From Ectocarpus siliculosus (lineage: Eukaryota > Sar > Phaeophyceae > Ectocarpales > Ectocarpaceae): DNA of 64,000 nucleotides. The position numbers and the translations under genes were made by a program. Below the pieces are notes generated by a model. That model worked only from the letters and a program-made list of their open reading frames with translations. It was not told the origin of the DNA and did no database searches. This document shows, piece by piece, positions 46,821 to 56,561 of this stretch. Every line of letters starts with the position of its first letter. The first letter of the stretch is position 1. Where the stretch lies: contig FN649743.1 of NCBI GenBank assembly GCA_000310025.1, positions 3,954,943-4,018,942 on the forward strand, given 5' to 3'.

Positions 46821-49800
46821 TCTCCGCTGGGAGCATGGTAACGTTGTGTCACACGCAAATATACGTGTCGATGATGAAATGAGAGAGCGAGGCCCTCGTC
46901 TCCACTCCGTGGAGGTGTGGACATGAAGGGGGCGCTGTTGAATCTGTGAAGCAGGCGAGCACGCCGACCCAACACCGCTCTCTATCGCTGAAATCCGCGG
47001 TGGGGAAAGGCGGGATAAATTGCACCCTGCCTGTGATAGACGGTGGAGACAAACAATCGACGGAAATAGGCCAGGTGTCGTGGAGTCGGTCTTGGCCTGA
47101 GGCGTAAACGCGTGTTGACAGCAGTGCATAGACGACCACGAAGTTGAATTTTTGTTGGGCCTGTTATTTTCTGGAAAGGGGGTTGTCACCATCTTCTCCG
47201 TCTTTTGTACGAGAGCAAGTAGAAGCACAAGTTACGACACTCGCTCGCTCTCGCTCGCTAGACTGTCCTGGGCTTGATGATTGAATTCATGGTCCGATAA
47301 AGCTCTTTGCTTCCTTGTGGGAGATACCGTTGGTTGCAAAAGGCACCTCCCCCCCCCCCCCCCCCCCCCCGCGGGACCCGATTTTCGGAGCCTTAACTGC
47401 TCCACGGCGCGGAGGAGCAAGAATTCAATGATTCGCATGTTTTGGGCAAGGTCTCAAACCGGCGGCTCCAACCCCCGCCATTCTCGGAGCCGTGGATGTT
47501 TTCGCACTCGGTGCAGGGGGCTGTGGTATATTACGTATGCAACCTGCGGTAAACTTGACGAGGCGTGGCCGAAATACGTCGGCGGTGCGCACGGTTCGGT
47601 ATACACACGCCCTCAGCTTTCTACTGTAGTACGTAGGTATACGCACGCCCTCAGCTTTCTACTGCAGTACTTAGGTATATGCACACCCTCAGACTTCTAC
47701 TGTAGCGGTCATGCATGCTTATGTGCCCCCCTTCCTCCCTCCCCTCCCGTCCTCATGCTTGTGGTGGTTCAAAGGCGGCAAGCATCGGGAATGGTTTCCG
47801 GTGTGGACTCGAGCATGATGTCAGGCATCGACGCCGAGGACGTAGACGACGATGACGTCGCGGGAGGCGGCACTTCGCGTGAGTTGCTCCACTTCCAGTA
47901 ACAAGGCCCGCCCGACACGCTCGCGCGAACAAAAAAAACGAAAAAAAAAAAACGTAACGAAAATGTAGATTACCCTACTCCACCACCACTCCATACCCCC
48001 CGGCACGCGACGAAAGCGACACAGCACGAAATCTCAAAAAGCGGAGATCGTGCGAGAGGACGAAGGCCCTTCGGCATGGGACGATCGTGCGCGCTCTCTC
48101 TCTCTCTCTCCCTCTCTGTCTCTCCGTCTCTCCCCGCTTGAGCTATCCCGCTGCTGCTGGTGGTGCTTCTGCTGCCGCTGCGCTACTCTCGAGCGAGCGA
48201 TAGGGAGCGCACTTCGGGTAGTGGGCGGGCGGCTAGTGCCAATTTTTGGTTTTTTGCTCGCCCGTTCGGTTTCTTTGGTGTCGTTCGAGTAGGCGTTCTG
48301 TTGGAGGGGCTGGGGGCCAGCAGATCGCACCATAGGTAAGGGTGGCATCAATCGTTTGTTATTGTTCCTTGTGGCTTTCGGCATGGGTATGGCGATGTTC
48401 GTCGATCCCCGCCCCCCGACTTTTGAGATCTCCGCTACAGAGAGAGAGAGAGAGAGCGAATAGCGTTCGAAAGATTATAGTAGCGTGGTATGTGTCCGTT
48501 TCTTGCTTTGTCGCGATGGGTTATGGGGGAACTGCAGCGGTAGGCGCGTAGTACGATGCAGGAAGGGGTTGTTGATTGGTGCGGTATTCAGGTTTGACCG
48601 CTGTTGGTTTCGGGGTTGTTTTTTCGTCCCCCAGCCTCCCGTGTTTTTCTGTCCTTCTACGGGTTCTGTCGTAGGTCGTAGGCTTACTGCTGTTGTGTTA
48701 CCATCAACTGGTTTGTCCCTTACACCTGGCAGCCAAGATTTATTCGTGTTTTGGGACACTGGAACTGCTCATTCATCTGTGTCAGAAACCATCTAACTCG
48801 AAGTGTTGTGCTGGAGCGTCAGGGATGATGACAAGGCAGAGATAGAAGCAGCCGATGGCGCGCGCGCGCGGGGGGGGGGGGGGTATGCGGAGTGGAACAT
48901 GTGTGTTTTCTGTAGTGGGTTTTGAAGCGTGTTGCGTTCATGGAATCACTTTCCGTCTGTATCTGAGGTTACCGGCCTGTGGTATCGGCCCGTCAAGTGG
49001 TTCAACCGCAAAATATCTGGAACACAACTGCGGTAGTAATCTAGTAGTTGCGGCCGCATTTTCGGTGGACGACACACGTCAACAGCCTTACCTTTCCTTG
49101 GCTGGGTTCTTCGATTATGTAGACATGTTGGACAAGCGTGCAATCGGGGAGGTTGGGTTAGGGATAGCATTAAGGACTTTGAGGGTCTGCGTACCCCCTT
49201 CCTCTTGTAGTTCCTCATATTATCAAACTTAGTTTTTCGCGAAGGCCATCCACACAGGTGGAGTAATCAAGCTGTCGCGTGCTCTCAATAGTGCCGGGTG
49301 CTTGATACATGGCCGGCCAACTGCCTTGCCATTGTTAGGCCTTGGGTCTTGTTCAGCCTTGTACAATACAGGACCCCTAGGGTATTAGAGGCGATTTGGT
49401 TTTGATATCCGCCGTATCTGCTTGTTGTCTTTTGATATCTCGTGTTGAGGTGCCGAGTCAGCGAGTCTTTTGAGACGGATCGCACGGGATCACGACTTAC
49501 AGGTGGCTGCACCGGTCTCACCACAGCACACACCATGACAAATTTTTCTTGTTGGCAACACTCTCGCGGAAGAGATGTACTTGCATGCATGATTTTGTTT
49601 TTTATGGCCTTCGCGGATTGGGAGACTGTTGATGTTTCTTTCAGGGTGGTTGTCTCGCCCCTTTGGGCGAAATGATTGAAGCGGGGATTGGGGGACTGCG
49701 AGTAACTCCATGGTAAGCAAAGAAATAAGGGTTTGTGACCGTTTCTGCCCCGCATGATGTACACCGTGGTAGAACTGAAGGAATCGCCGTCAAGAGGATG

Positions 49801-52800
49801 GTTGGGACCAAGGACAGCGCGCGTTTGTGATAATCTTGCGAGCGTTTTGTCGCCACCGAGGAAGAAGAAGCGGGAAGTCTTTCTCGACGAGTTTTTAGGT
49901 GCGCGTTTTGCTTGTTGTTGACGTTTTCCCGAGAGGGGATGGCCCCCTTTTGCCCCCCCCCCCCCCCTCCTTAAAGCCCCGTCGGAGATAAGGCGTGTTT
50001 CCGCGTCTAGGGCAGCAGCTGTTGAGACACCTTGAGGCGAGAAGGGATAACTTTGATTTCCTGCGGGAAGCGGGTTTACATTGTAGCTGCGACGTTTCTC
50101 TCCACATCACTGCGGTGATTGTGCGAGGGTGGGGGGGAGACCGGACGCGACGTTCCTTGTCAATGGTCAACGGGCGTCGTGCTCCGAATCAGTTGTGGAC
50201 CGAACAGCGTATCACTGTTCTGGTTGATGTGCCGTTTTGCCAGAACGGTCGGTCATGCGCATCCCCTGCTGCGTCCTGCTTGAGGCGATCTCTGCTGTGG
50301 CTAATCTCGCGAAAGAGCTTTTTTTGGAGTTGAGTTGAGCAGCAGCGGCCGCCGTCGTAGTTTGGCTCTCCGTCACGGCACTTGCTGACGAGAAGAATCG
50401 TCCTTCGTTTCCCCGTCGAGAATAGAACGGCTCCCGCATGACCGACTGGGAGCGGTTGCCCGTGCGTGCAAAGAAGAGTCGCTCTATTTTTTTCTTTTGT
50501 GGTCTTGAGGGTCACCCCCGTTCCTCCTTCGTGAATCGTGTTTCTCGGCATGCCAGCGTTGGGCCCGATTTGTCTCCGTGCTGTCGACTGTTTTTTGTTG
50601 TTGTTGTTGTTGTGATAGGCGCGTCCAAGGCGATGTCGGCGCTCGCCTCGTTGTGCCTTCCTTTCCCGTGAGTTCCCTTTTTGGTCCCTCGAGTGTCTCG
50701 TCGTGAACATGCGGGCGCGGAAGGTGGGGAAAGTTGGGGGAATAGTGTCGGGGGTGGTGAGGTGGTCTATTGGAGCGGCCCAACCAGCAACGGAGAAGAG
50801 CGTGTGTACGTGGATGTAAGTATTAAGTCGGTAGGGGGGGCGGGGGGTCGTCGTCACAGTGTTTCCGGGGTGGTGTGTTGAGTTATTGTTAAAGATGGTG
50901 TCCTTTTTTGTTTCTCGCATTTGGACCTGTCCGCGTTGAGCTTGGGCACTCGCCTCTTACACACGGCGGGATTGCAGTACGTTAGCCGAGGATCGGCTGC
51001 CGTGAGTGACGAAGATGAATGGTAACCGAATAAAGAATATCCGTGTATGGAGAATGACCTTCGAATTGTATCTGCACTGATTTTTGACGAAAAGACACCA
51101 GGCGCCCTCCGGCTTTAGTTTGGCTGGATGAGGCATGCTTGTTGCGCGAGGGCTGCAAGCAATGGGCCACCCCCGTTCCAACGCCGATCCGACAGACATT
51201 TCTTGAAGTCTGCAGTTTTTTTGTTCTCTGCTCCTTCACAATATCCTCGCTGTGTTTTGTTTTAGAAACCGCACGGAAGGCGCGTTCTCTCCATCTTGTT
51301 TTTTCACTTTTGGACAAGGCAAATGGGCTATCCCCTCATCCAGACCACGGGCGGTCGAGAATTGCAAGATCAGTGTTTGAACGGCCACCCTGCTCGAAGT
51401 TGTTGGCCTGAGTGGATGAGAGGCTGTGCTCTTTTTCTCGTAGGCAGCAGGCAAGCAACGGGCCATTCACTGTCCCTTCCAAACGCCGCTCAACAAGAAA
51501 GCGTGGCGGAGTGTTTCCCCTCAAAGAAGTGGCTAGACAGCGCCTTTCTTTCTGTCCCCGCTCCTTGAGGTCGATTCTCTCTTTTCTCTCTCCCACGCTC
51601 GCTCGCGAGATTGCAGTCAGCAATGGGGCCGAGACGTCCCTTCCATCGCCGTTCGTGTTACGATACTACACTTTCTTTGCGGTTTTTGGAGGAACGAACG
51701 CCGAGTAAAAGAGGGGTTGGGTTGTCTCTCTGTTGTTCACCGCCGGTTCTGTGCGAAACGACAAAGTGTTTCGCTTCACGCGTCTGTGTGCTCAGCGCCG
51801 CCGGACGGGAAACCGCCAGCAACGGGCCCAAAGCCCTTCCAAACGCGGTTCGTCCCATACCGTACAGTTTCCGGCTGTGTGCTCTTGTTCTTAGCCGTTC
51901 TTCTGATCATGCCTTCGGTACTAATAGTGACCGGGATGTTTCTGATGTTCCTCCTCGTATTTCCGCCTTTTGGCTTGTGTGTGTCGTTTTTTTGCACCGG
52001 GAGAAGAAGAGAAACGCCTCTTCTTAGTGCGTGTGGTGGCGCACCGTCTCGGAGCTTGGGACTGTTCACTCTTTACTCTTTCGTTCGTTCTAGCGGTTTC
52101 TGTAGGCACACCTGCCGTGCTTGGGGGTGGTGGAGGTTGTTCGCGATCGTGTTTCTGACCAGCAGTCAGTGCGTCCTCTTATAGTGTGTGTGTGTGTGTG
52201 TTTGTGTTTCCGTGGAGTGCGTGCGAGCTTCCCGTGAAGAGGTCGGTAGCTTCGAGCGTCCTCGCCCGCCAGCCGGCCGTTCTCTGTCACGCCTGCAGCA
52301 GCAACAGCAGCTCTGCATCATCCAACCGGATAGAACTCTGTTGTCTGTCTCCCTTTTGGGGCGGGGTTGCACGTTTGTTTCTGGGGACAGGACGATATTC
52401 CGTGGAATCACTTTCACTACTGTACCATGTAGAATATCGTCGACCGCTCTGATTGAGATATTATGGAGGTCGAAAACGTGTGCCCGTACGTGACGAAGCG
52501 CGCACGCCGACGTGGTGTTGTATTCTGAGAGATCTACTTCAACTAGTTACTCTGCCCGAAGAAACATAATCTTTCCATTCCGCCCCCCTTACCCCTACCC
52601 CCGCCGCCCCTCCCGTGCTTGCAACCTTTCCACCCCCTCGTTGTCAACACCGCTGCGTTCCAGGTAAAGGAAAAGCGGGGTCCTCTGACGTCACCACGAC
52701 CAGGACCAAGATCGATACAGGTGAGACAGCGAGCAACGCAGTCAATGTGGTCCGACTCTGTGCGCGGCGCGTAGCTACATCCGGAAGCGGTAGCAGATAT

Positions 52801-53450
52801 AGCGTGTTTCATTACAAGTGCTACACCTATGACAGCGCCTTGCTCCGACAACAGAGTCATTGCAGGTGGTGGCGGGGGTGGTTTGATTATTTCCCGTTGC
52901 TACTACTGATGGCAATCCGCGCCGTATCTACTCCGGTCGAGCTCTTGTAGGATAGGTCCATGATTCCGCTTGGGCCCTTCCGGCGAACCACTGAAGCCCA
53001 AAACGACGACCAAAACACGGAGTGAAAAATTGTTCGACCCTACCTCCGTGGTGATATGATGCTCCAGTACTCGTCGTGATGCTCCGCGCCGATCGATGTG
53101 ATTATGTTCTGGGGGAGAGAGGTTCCCCCTCCCCCCTCCACAACTTTTTTCTAGACCCCTCGCCGGTCTTAGCCGAAAGAGTGCTGCCCTTGTTTGACCT
53201 CCTCGTCCCATTAGTACAATACAGGTAACAGTAGTTCCCCTTTCTTCGCTTGAGTAAAGATGCCCGCCTTCATCACACTCCGACCCTCCCGTGCGATTGG
53301 CACAAAACATGCCGTTCCTCAGTTTGTACGCTTGTCGACCAACGCCCGCCCTCGCACTACCCTACCCTGTCCACCTTCTTCCCCCATCCAGTCGAAGAGG
53401 AGCCTGCTACGGGCGAGGCTCAGCCAGAAGGAACCGCTCCGATTGTGTAG
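31919..53450 (+). CDS. Membrane-anchored histidine acid phosphatase, 17 exons
   Basis: Exons: 31919-32143, 33635-33772, 35608-35767, 36749-36834, 37278-37406, 38647-38792, 39915-40010, 41339-41497, 42019-42117, 42775-42969, 43472-43611, 44997-45165, 45779-45973, 46641-46696, 47783-47878, 52664-52720 and 53392-53450 (TAG). All phases agree, giving 734 aa. Residues about 15-35 are a signal peptide (SVLAAVAALVVAMLAGEAGA). RHGERTR at 53-59 is the phosphohistidine motif of the histidine acid phosphatase family. LTNVGEEQCYDLG, IESSGYDRTLESAAAMALGLYP and HAPYNLWDC fit the same fold. The usual catalytic His-Asp is His-Tyr here (SGHYGTL, 359-360). A Cys-containing segment precedes one TM helix (about 526-546, ALLSIFGVVLGIGIGICI). 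A cytoplasmic tail with Gly/Asn and acidic stretches ends PEGTAPIV. By family it would hydrolyse phosphomonoesters outside the cell or in the vacuole/lysosome. The intron after 43611 has a GC donor. The exon 10 acceptor could be 12 bp later, and the last three exons rest mainly on phase. Confidence 0.85.
32376..32405 (+). repeat. (CAA)n microsatellite
   Basis: A run of CAA trinucleotides in phosphatase intron 1. Confidence 0.9.
33268..33415 (+). repeat. Dispersed repeat family 2, copy in phosphatase intron 1
   Basis: Contains ttcttaccgtattcctgggg and tcatgctacgaatggccgct, both repeated almost exactly at 43935-44060 in another intron of the same gene. Confidence 0.75.
33791..34341 (-). mobile_element. 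SINE-like repeat copy D
   Basis: Lies in phosphatase intron 2, antisense. It has a single tail unit at the left and the body and head at the right, ending in a poly-C run. Low-quality sequence and a gap follow. Confidence 0.75.
34345..35345. other. Probable low-quality sequence with an N gap at 34832-34931
   Basis: The stretch is dominated by homopolymer runs (C, A, T and G blocks of 5-17) with no similarity to its surroundings, and contains exactly 100 Ns. It lies wholly in phosphatase intron 2. It looks like poor read ends placed around a gap rather than real sequence. Confidence 0.65.
35795..35862 (+). repeat. Short dispersed repeat, second copy
   Basis: The segment gtgcatgccttggcggttag followed by a cctcgagaggacggagcaat box matches 4508-4565 and the reverse complement of about 43370-43412. 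Confidence 0.5.
35869..36000 (+). mobile_element. SINE-like repeat copy E (head only)
   Basis: About 130 bp of the tRNA-like head (gtagtcgttagaccattaac, ccgggttctcaccggaccag), truncated after tcaccaagcgcgaaacgcag. It is in the sense orientation in phosphatase intron 3. Confidence 0.7.
36097..36138 (+). repeat. Decayed copy of phosphatase exon 3 end with a donor
   Basis: The segment ending tcgaaacgatc|gtaagc copies the true end of exon 3 (tcaaaacgatc|gtgagt, 35731-35772), about 70% alike over some 42 bp. A usable GT donor is kept. Confidence 0.55.
38457..38550 (+). repeat. ~44-bp direct duplication
   Basis: Two copies of gtgctttggtg + aattgtagaaacacacacgt-type sequence in phosphatase intron 5. 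Confidence 0.7.
39057..39105 (+). mobile_element. SINE-like head fragment
   Basis: The stretch gctcatagtcgtgcttgccg and gtagtcgttaaac matches the first ~45 bp of the repeat head. It ends in a poly-G run. Confidence 0.5.
39506..39914 (+). repeat. 27-bp minisatellite (~15 units) ending in the exon 7 acceptor
   Basis: Units of the type gctgtaccttccattgtcct + catggac run without a break up to the 3' splice site of phosphatase exon 7. The last unit ends gtcctcag|G instead of gtcctcatgg. Because 27 is divisible by three, all plus frames stay open, and one frame (repeating LYLPLSSWT) runs directly into exon 7. Confidence 0.9.
40650..41324 (-). mobile_element. SINE-like repeat copy F (three tail units)
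   Basis: Complete antisense copy in phosphatase intron 7. The three ~60-70-bp tail units at the left each contain cgacgttgtaaaacaagcc or a near match. The head ends in a poly-C run at 41310-41323, 15 bp before the exon 8 acceptor. Confidence 0.8.
41690..41790. repeat. AT/GC mixed short inverted repeats
   Basis: The words tagtgccgttgaa and ccggcactattcagg point in opposite directions around ttttccgggcacaattttcc and ttttccgggtaca. Possibly the remnant of a small inverted-repeat element, related in wording to the cluster at 29888-30055. Confidence 0.35.
41893..41970 (+). repeat. Dispersed repeat family 3, copy 2
   Basis: Matches 30400-30485 (cttcacttcaaatccgcgct...). Confidence 0.6.
42090..42470 (+). 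repeat. Four tandem copies of the phosphatase exon 9 end plus donor
   Basis: Units of about 90-105 bp start at 42090, 42196, 42290 and 42382. The first is the real exon end (AIRIMYQDG|gtgagc). The copies keep the reading AIGIMLKDG, AIRIMFQDG and RIVFQDG. The third copy retains a perfect gatgg|gtgagc donor. Confidence 0.85.
43602..43890 (+). repeat. Tandem array copied from the exon 11 end and its donor
   Basis: Six units of about 50-57 bp. Each begins ggtatcgga followed by a gcaagt/gtaagg-like donor, and most end in a pyrimidine/CA-rich tract with cag. The first unit is the real end of exon 11 (GGTATCGGAG|gcaagt). Confidence 0.85.
43935..44060 (+). repeat. Dispersed repeat family 2, second intronic copy
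   Basis: Shares ttcttaccgtattcctgggg and tcatgctacgaatgaccgct with 33268-33415. It is followed by a fragment of the RSP9-intron tandem unit. Confidence 0.75.
44650..44860 (+). repeat. ~90-bp tandem repeat before the TM exon
   Basis: Two to three copies of cgaccctcttagatcggagc + cccctcttat, ending tagaggttcgagtcc, in phosphatase intron 11. Confidence 0.65.
46126..46279 (+). repeat. 75/77-bp tandem duplication
   Basis: Two nearly identical copies of acgtcatgcaacactgcttg ... ctctttttctgtgaaaag, side by side in phosphatase intron 13. Confidence 0.9.
46772..46825 (+). repeat. (CT)n microsatellite
   Basis: CT dinucleotides grading into TATC units. Shorter CT/GA tracts lie at about 48091-48137 and 48438-48456. 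Confidence 0.95.
47598..47706 (+). repeat. ~44-bp tandem repeat, three copies
   Basis: Copies of acgccctcagctttctactg + tagtacgtaggtatac, in the intron before phosphatase exon 15. Confidence 0.85.
47879..52663 (+). other. 4.8-kb phosphatase intron 15, model-dependent
   Basis: Bounded by ACTTCGC|gtgagt and ttccag|GTAAAGG, both phase 1. Within it I see only microsatellites and degenerate repeats, including four dispersed copies of 'aacgggcc...cccttccaaacgccg' (about 51161, 51458, 51620 and 51813) and a (TG)n tract near 52184-52200. If the donor at 47879 is not used, the frame instead ends at a TAA at 47901. Confidence 0.5.
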
Positions 53451-56100
53451 TGTGCCTGCCGCCTGCCTGTTGTTGTAGCGGAACGCAAACCCAGGTCCCT
53501 TGACGTTCATTTTGTAGTCGACTTGGTCATTCGCGATTGATTATGCTTCTGCTAATTTTGGCGGTGTGAGTCGTCCTAAAGAAGGTGTCATCCTAGGGAA
53601 GTCATTTTTACTCGGCGCGCGTGCCATGCCCGATCGTAGATTTTGATCCCCCCGGCCTCCCTTTTCTGGTGTAGAGTCAGACGCGTGTATGCTGGTGTTC
53701 ACACTAGGGCACTCATGTAAACAAATGCCGTCATCGTTAGACCATTGACCTCCATCCCTACAATGTCGGAACGGAGCGATCTACCGAGTTTTCGCCGCCG
53801 AGGCTACGTTGCACAAGAATGAACCAGAAGAGCTGGTCATCATCCTTGTGGGGGCAACATGTCATGTGACTTTGTAGATCTCCGTCGACGTGCGCGTGTA
53901 TGATGCCGTCATGGCTCGTATGAAAGAAAACAGGCACGGGGTATACAGCTACCATATGGTCGGCTGGATTTTAGATGTTGTCGTTGCGATTGAAGATTGA
54001 TGTGCCTTGGTTCAACCGCCCCAACCTGTTACGGGGAGCACCTGCGTCGTCTCTCGCACCAGGTTATCTATGTAGCAGGGGGAAATGCTGGTGTGTAACT
54101 GAACTATCATAGCTGAGAAGGGATTCTGTTTTGTACACCTACTCTTTTTCGCTTCATTTATCGTTGTCGATGTAGAATCTTGTTGTCGATCACGCGCGTG
54201 GTGTAGCTCTCAGGGGATTTGACGCGTGGAGAATGCCAGGGCCTTCGCTAGACTCTTTGGCTAGGGTGTGGCGTGAGGGAAGTTCACACGGTTCCAGCGA
54301 CCGAAAGAGTACATAGTCCAGCGCTTGCACGTGTTTCAGACATGGGTACAACCACATATATATGCATATGATGGGTGTATGTGTACTATTATCGACTCGC
54401 TTGCTCATCATCTGTACCTCTTGTTGTTTCGGTTCATGGGGGTGCTATTGTTGTGCACTTCCACGATCGATGATTTATCTCTTGTGACTGTTGGCAGTCT
54501 TGCTCATAGGAGACGTTTGAGTGCAGTGTCGTAGCAAACAGACAGGTAACACCCACCCACCACACGGGTATCTCCCCCTTGCTCGAAGAATGTAGCGAGA
54601 ATACCCCAACTTCGTCGCATGTTCGGTCGTATTGTTGCCTGACGGAATGCCTCCACGTATGATCCATGCAGCAGGTGTGAACTTCGCGAACGCCTGTGTA
54701 CGCCCTTGTGTAGGTGTCTGTAGTAGCACACACCGAGAGAACCTGGCGTCGGGTGGTCTCGAAGTTCCTTAAATAATGACAGGTCGGAAAGTGTCGCTTT
54801 CATTTTGTATGATTGAAGCGGCGAGGGAGACAAAAGAGAAGTGGCGGCCGAGGCACCGCACCGAATTTGTGTCCACTTGCAATTTCCAACGAAAATATTG
54901 AGTCTAGCTATGTAGAGGGTTTTCGAATGGGAGGATGGGGAGGGGACGGACTCAAGTAACAGTGTCGTGATTCTGGTCGAAAACGTATCACGGCGACAAC
55001 GAGGGGCGTCGCGTTGTTGTTGCCCGAATGCGGCCCGAATTTCGCTAGGCCTTCTTGGCTCCGCTGTGCATATGGAGCTGCTCTGTACATGATGAGCGGG
55101 CCGCGTCAATCGCCAATGCTTGTCGTCGTAAGGAAAAGAAGAGCACTCGTCCAGCCCACACCACCGCGAGAAAAAGCACGGCGAAATAATACGATGGGGG
55201 GGGAGTCGTCGTTTTTCGGGAAGGAAGGGAAGCGGTAGCAAGCAAGCGTCGTCTCGTTGGGGAGGACGATAATTCTGGGAGGGAAATTGGTTTGTGTGTG
55301 TGTGCTGTGTGTGGGCAAATTCTTGTATGTACAACGTGTCAAGAGACGGATGGGGAGATAACTTCTGGAAGCCCCCCCGCCGCATCGCAATTCTGTTGTC
55401 TTTTTTGTTTTTTGGACGCGTTGTTGCGTGTCCCTTTTATGATACTTGTTTCATTTCGGATGTGAAACGCATTTTTTCCCGAAGAATCGCATGTTTTCGT
55501 GGAGCGAATGGAAGAAGACGTAGAGACGCACAGAGTTATTTCTTGGCGGGTCGGATGGTGTGGTGTGGGAAAGGTCGAGGACCGTGAGTTGTGGGGAGGC
55601 GTGCTGGTTCATGATGCACAGAGAGAGGGGGATGCGCCAAGACGCGATACCTGTCCATGATGCTGCCACCCACGGGCGAGGGGGGGCTGACGAGGGTATT
55701 GGCTCGGAAGTCATCGCCTATCCCGTTTTTAGACGATCAATGTGTAGCAGCTTAGTTTGTTTTTCGTCCAGTCGCACGTTCACTCCCGTCGCTTGTTCTG
55801 GTTCGTTGTTGTGCTATTGTTCGTACTGGTGATGTTTCGAGTGAGGGGCAGCAGTCGCGCTTGGGGTACACGGCAATGATGAAGGATAATAAAACTGTTT
55901 TCAGACAAGACAAGCCGGTTAGGAGGCAATAAATTGTCGCGACATTATTTTGCAGGCACCTTACGGTGATCGAGTTGTCCACAAGTTCTGCGGTTGGGCC
56001 GTCGGCCGGGGCTAATCACGCATCGATCGGTCATGTTGGTATTTCCACGCACATGACCTTTCCCATTACTTCCGTATTCCAGTAGGGTGCCAACAATTCT
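53451..56100. other. Intergenic region right of the phosphatase gene
   Basis: Contains an SINE-like head fragment at 53719-53795 (cgttagaccattgacctcca). A long minus-strand open frame (54504-55385) shows no domain and I do not call it a gene. No other feature is supported. Confidence 0.4.
53719..53795 (+). mobile_element. Diverged SINE-like head fragment
   Basis: The words atgccgtcatcgttagacca, ttgacct and a decayed ggaacggagcgatctaccga match the first ~75 bp of the family head. Confidence 0.5.
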
Positions 56101-56307
56101 GTGGAAAGCCGCAAACGCCCGCACCGTTCGTTCTCTCTTGTTGAGCTGGCGTGGAACATATGGAACACCGTTTCGATCGAGTCGGGGTGGAAGTTCGCGG
56201 GCGCTTGGAAAGGCCAGCCATCACCCGTGTATCCCACGGACGTTGACACAAGTATCGGTGAAGCTAGAAGCGACGACGGTGATCGCTGCTGTTCCTGGAT
56301 AGACTAA
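56101..56307 (+). pseudogene. Possible transposase C-terminal fragment
   Basis: A frame reads SLVELAWNIWNTVSIESGWK followed by FAGAW and an acidic end to a stop. The (V/A)W-x-W-x-(T/S)-x-E-(T/S) pattern and position resemble the C-terminus of DDE-type (pogo/Tigger-like) transposases. There is no ATG and no catalytic part, so this is at best a remnant. It lies just upstream of the Helitron remnant. Confidence 0.25.
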
Positions 56308-56561
56308 CGGGCTTGTCAGATTTACTTGCGCAACACCCGGCGTCGGTCGTGGCGTCAAGGCATGTAGGTGCAGAGGATTATTAACGAAATGCCGTTTATC
56401 ATCCATATGGCGCCACAATGTGTCCTCATGTCGGGTAATACGTGCGCGACCACGTGCGACTTGTTTCTGGCGAGCTCATGAGGTCCGAGCCTCGGAGGTT
56501 TGTCTTCATTGGAAATATTAGTGGGGGCAGAAACTCAATCCCCTAGAGGGCTTGAGAACAC

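Noticed and set aside
54504-55385. 293-codon open frame on the minus strand.
   Set aside because: No domain, no splice context, irregular composition. Comparable long open frames occur antisense to confirmed introns (16532-17320) and elsewhere (50189-50920), so length alone is not evidence here.
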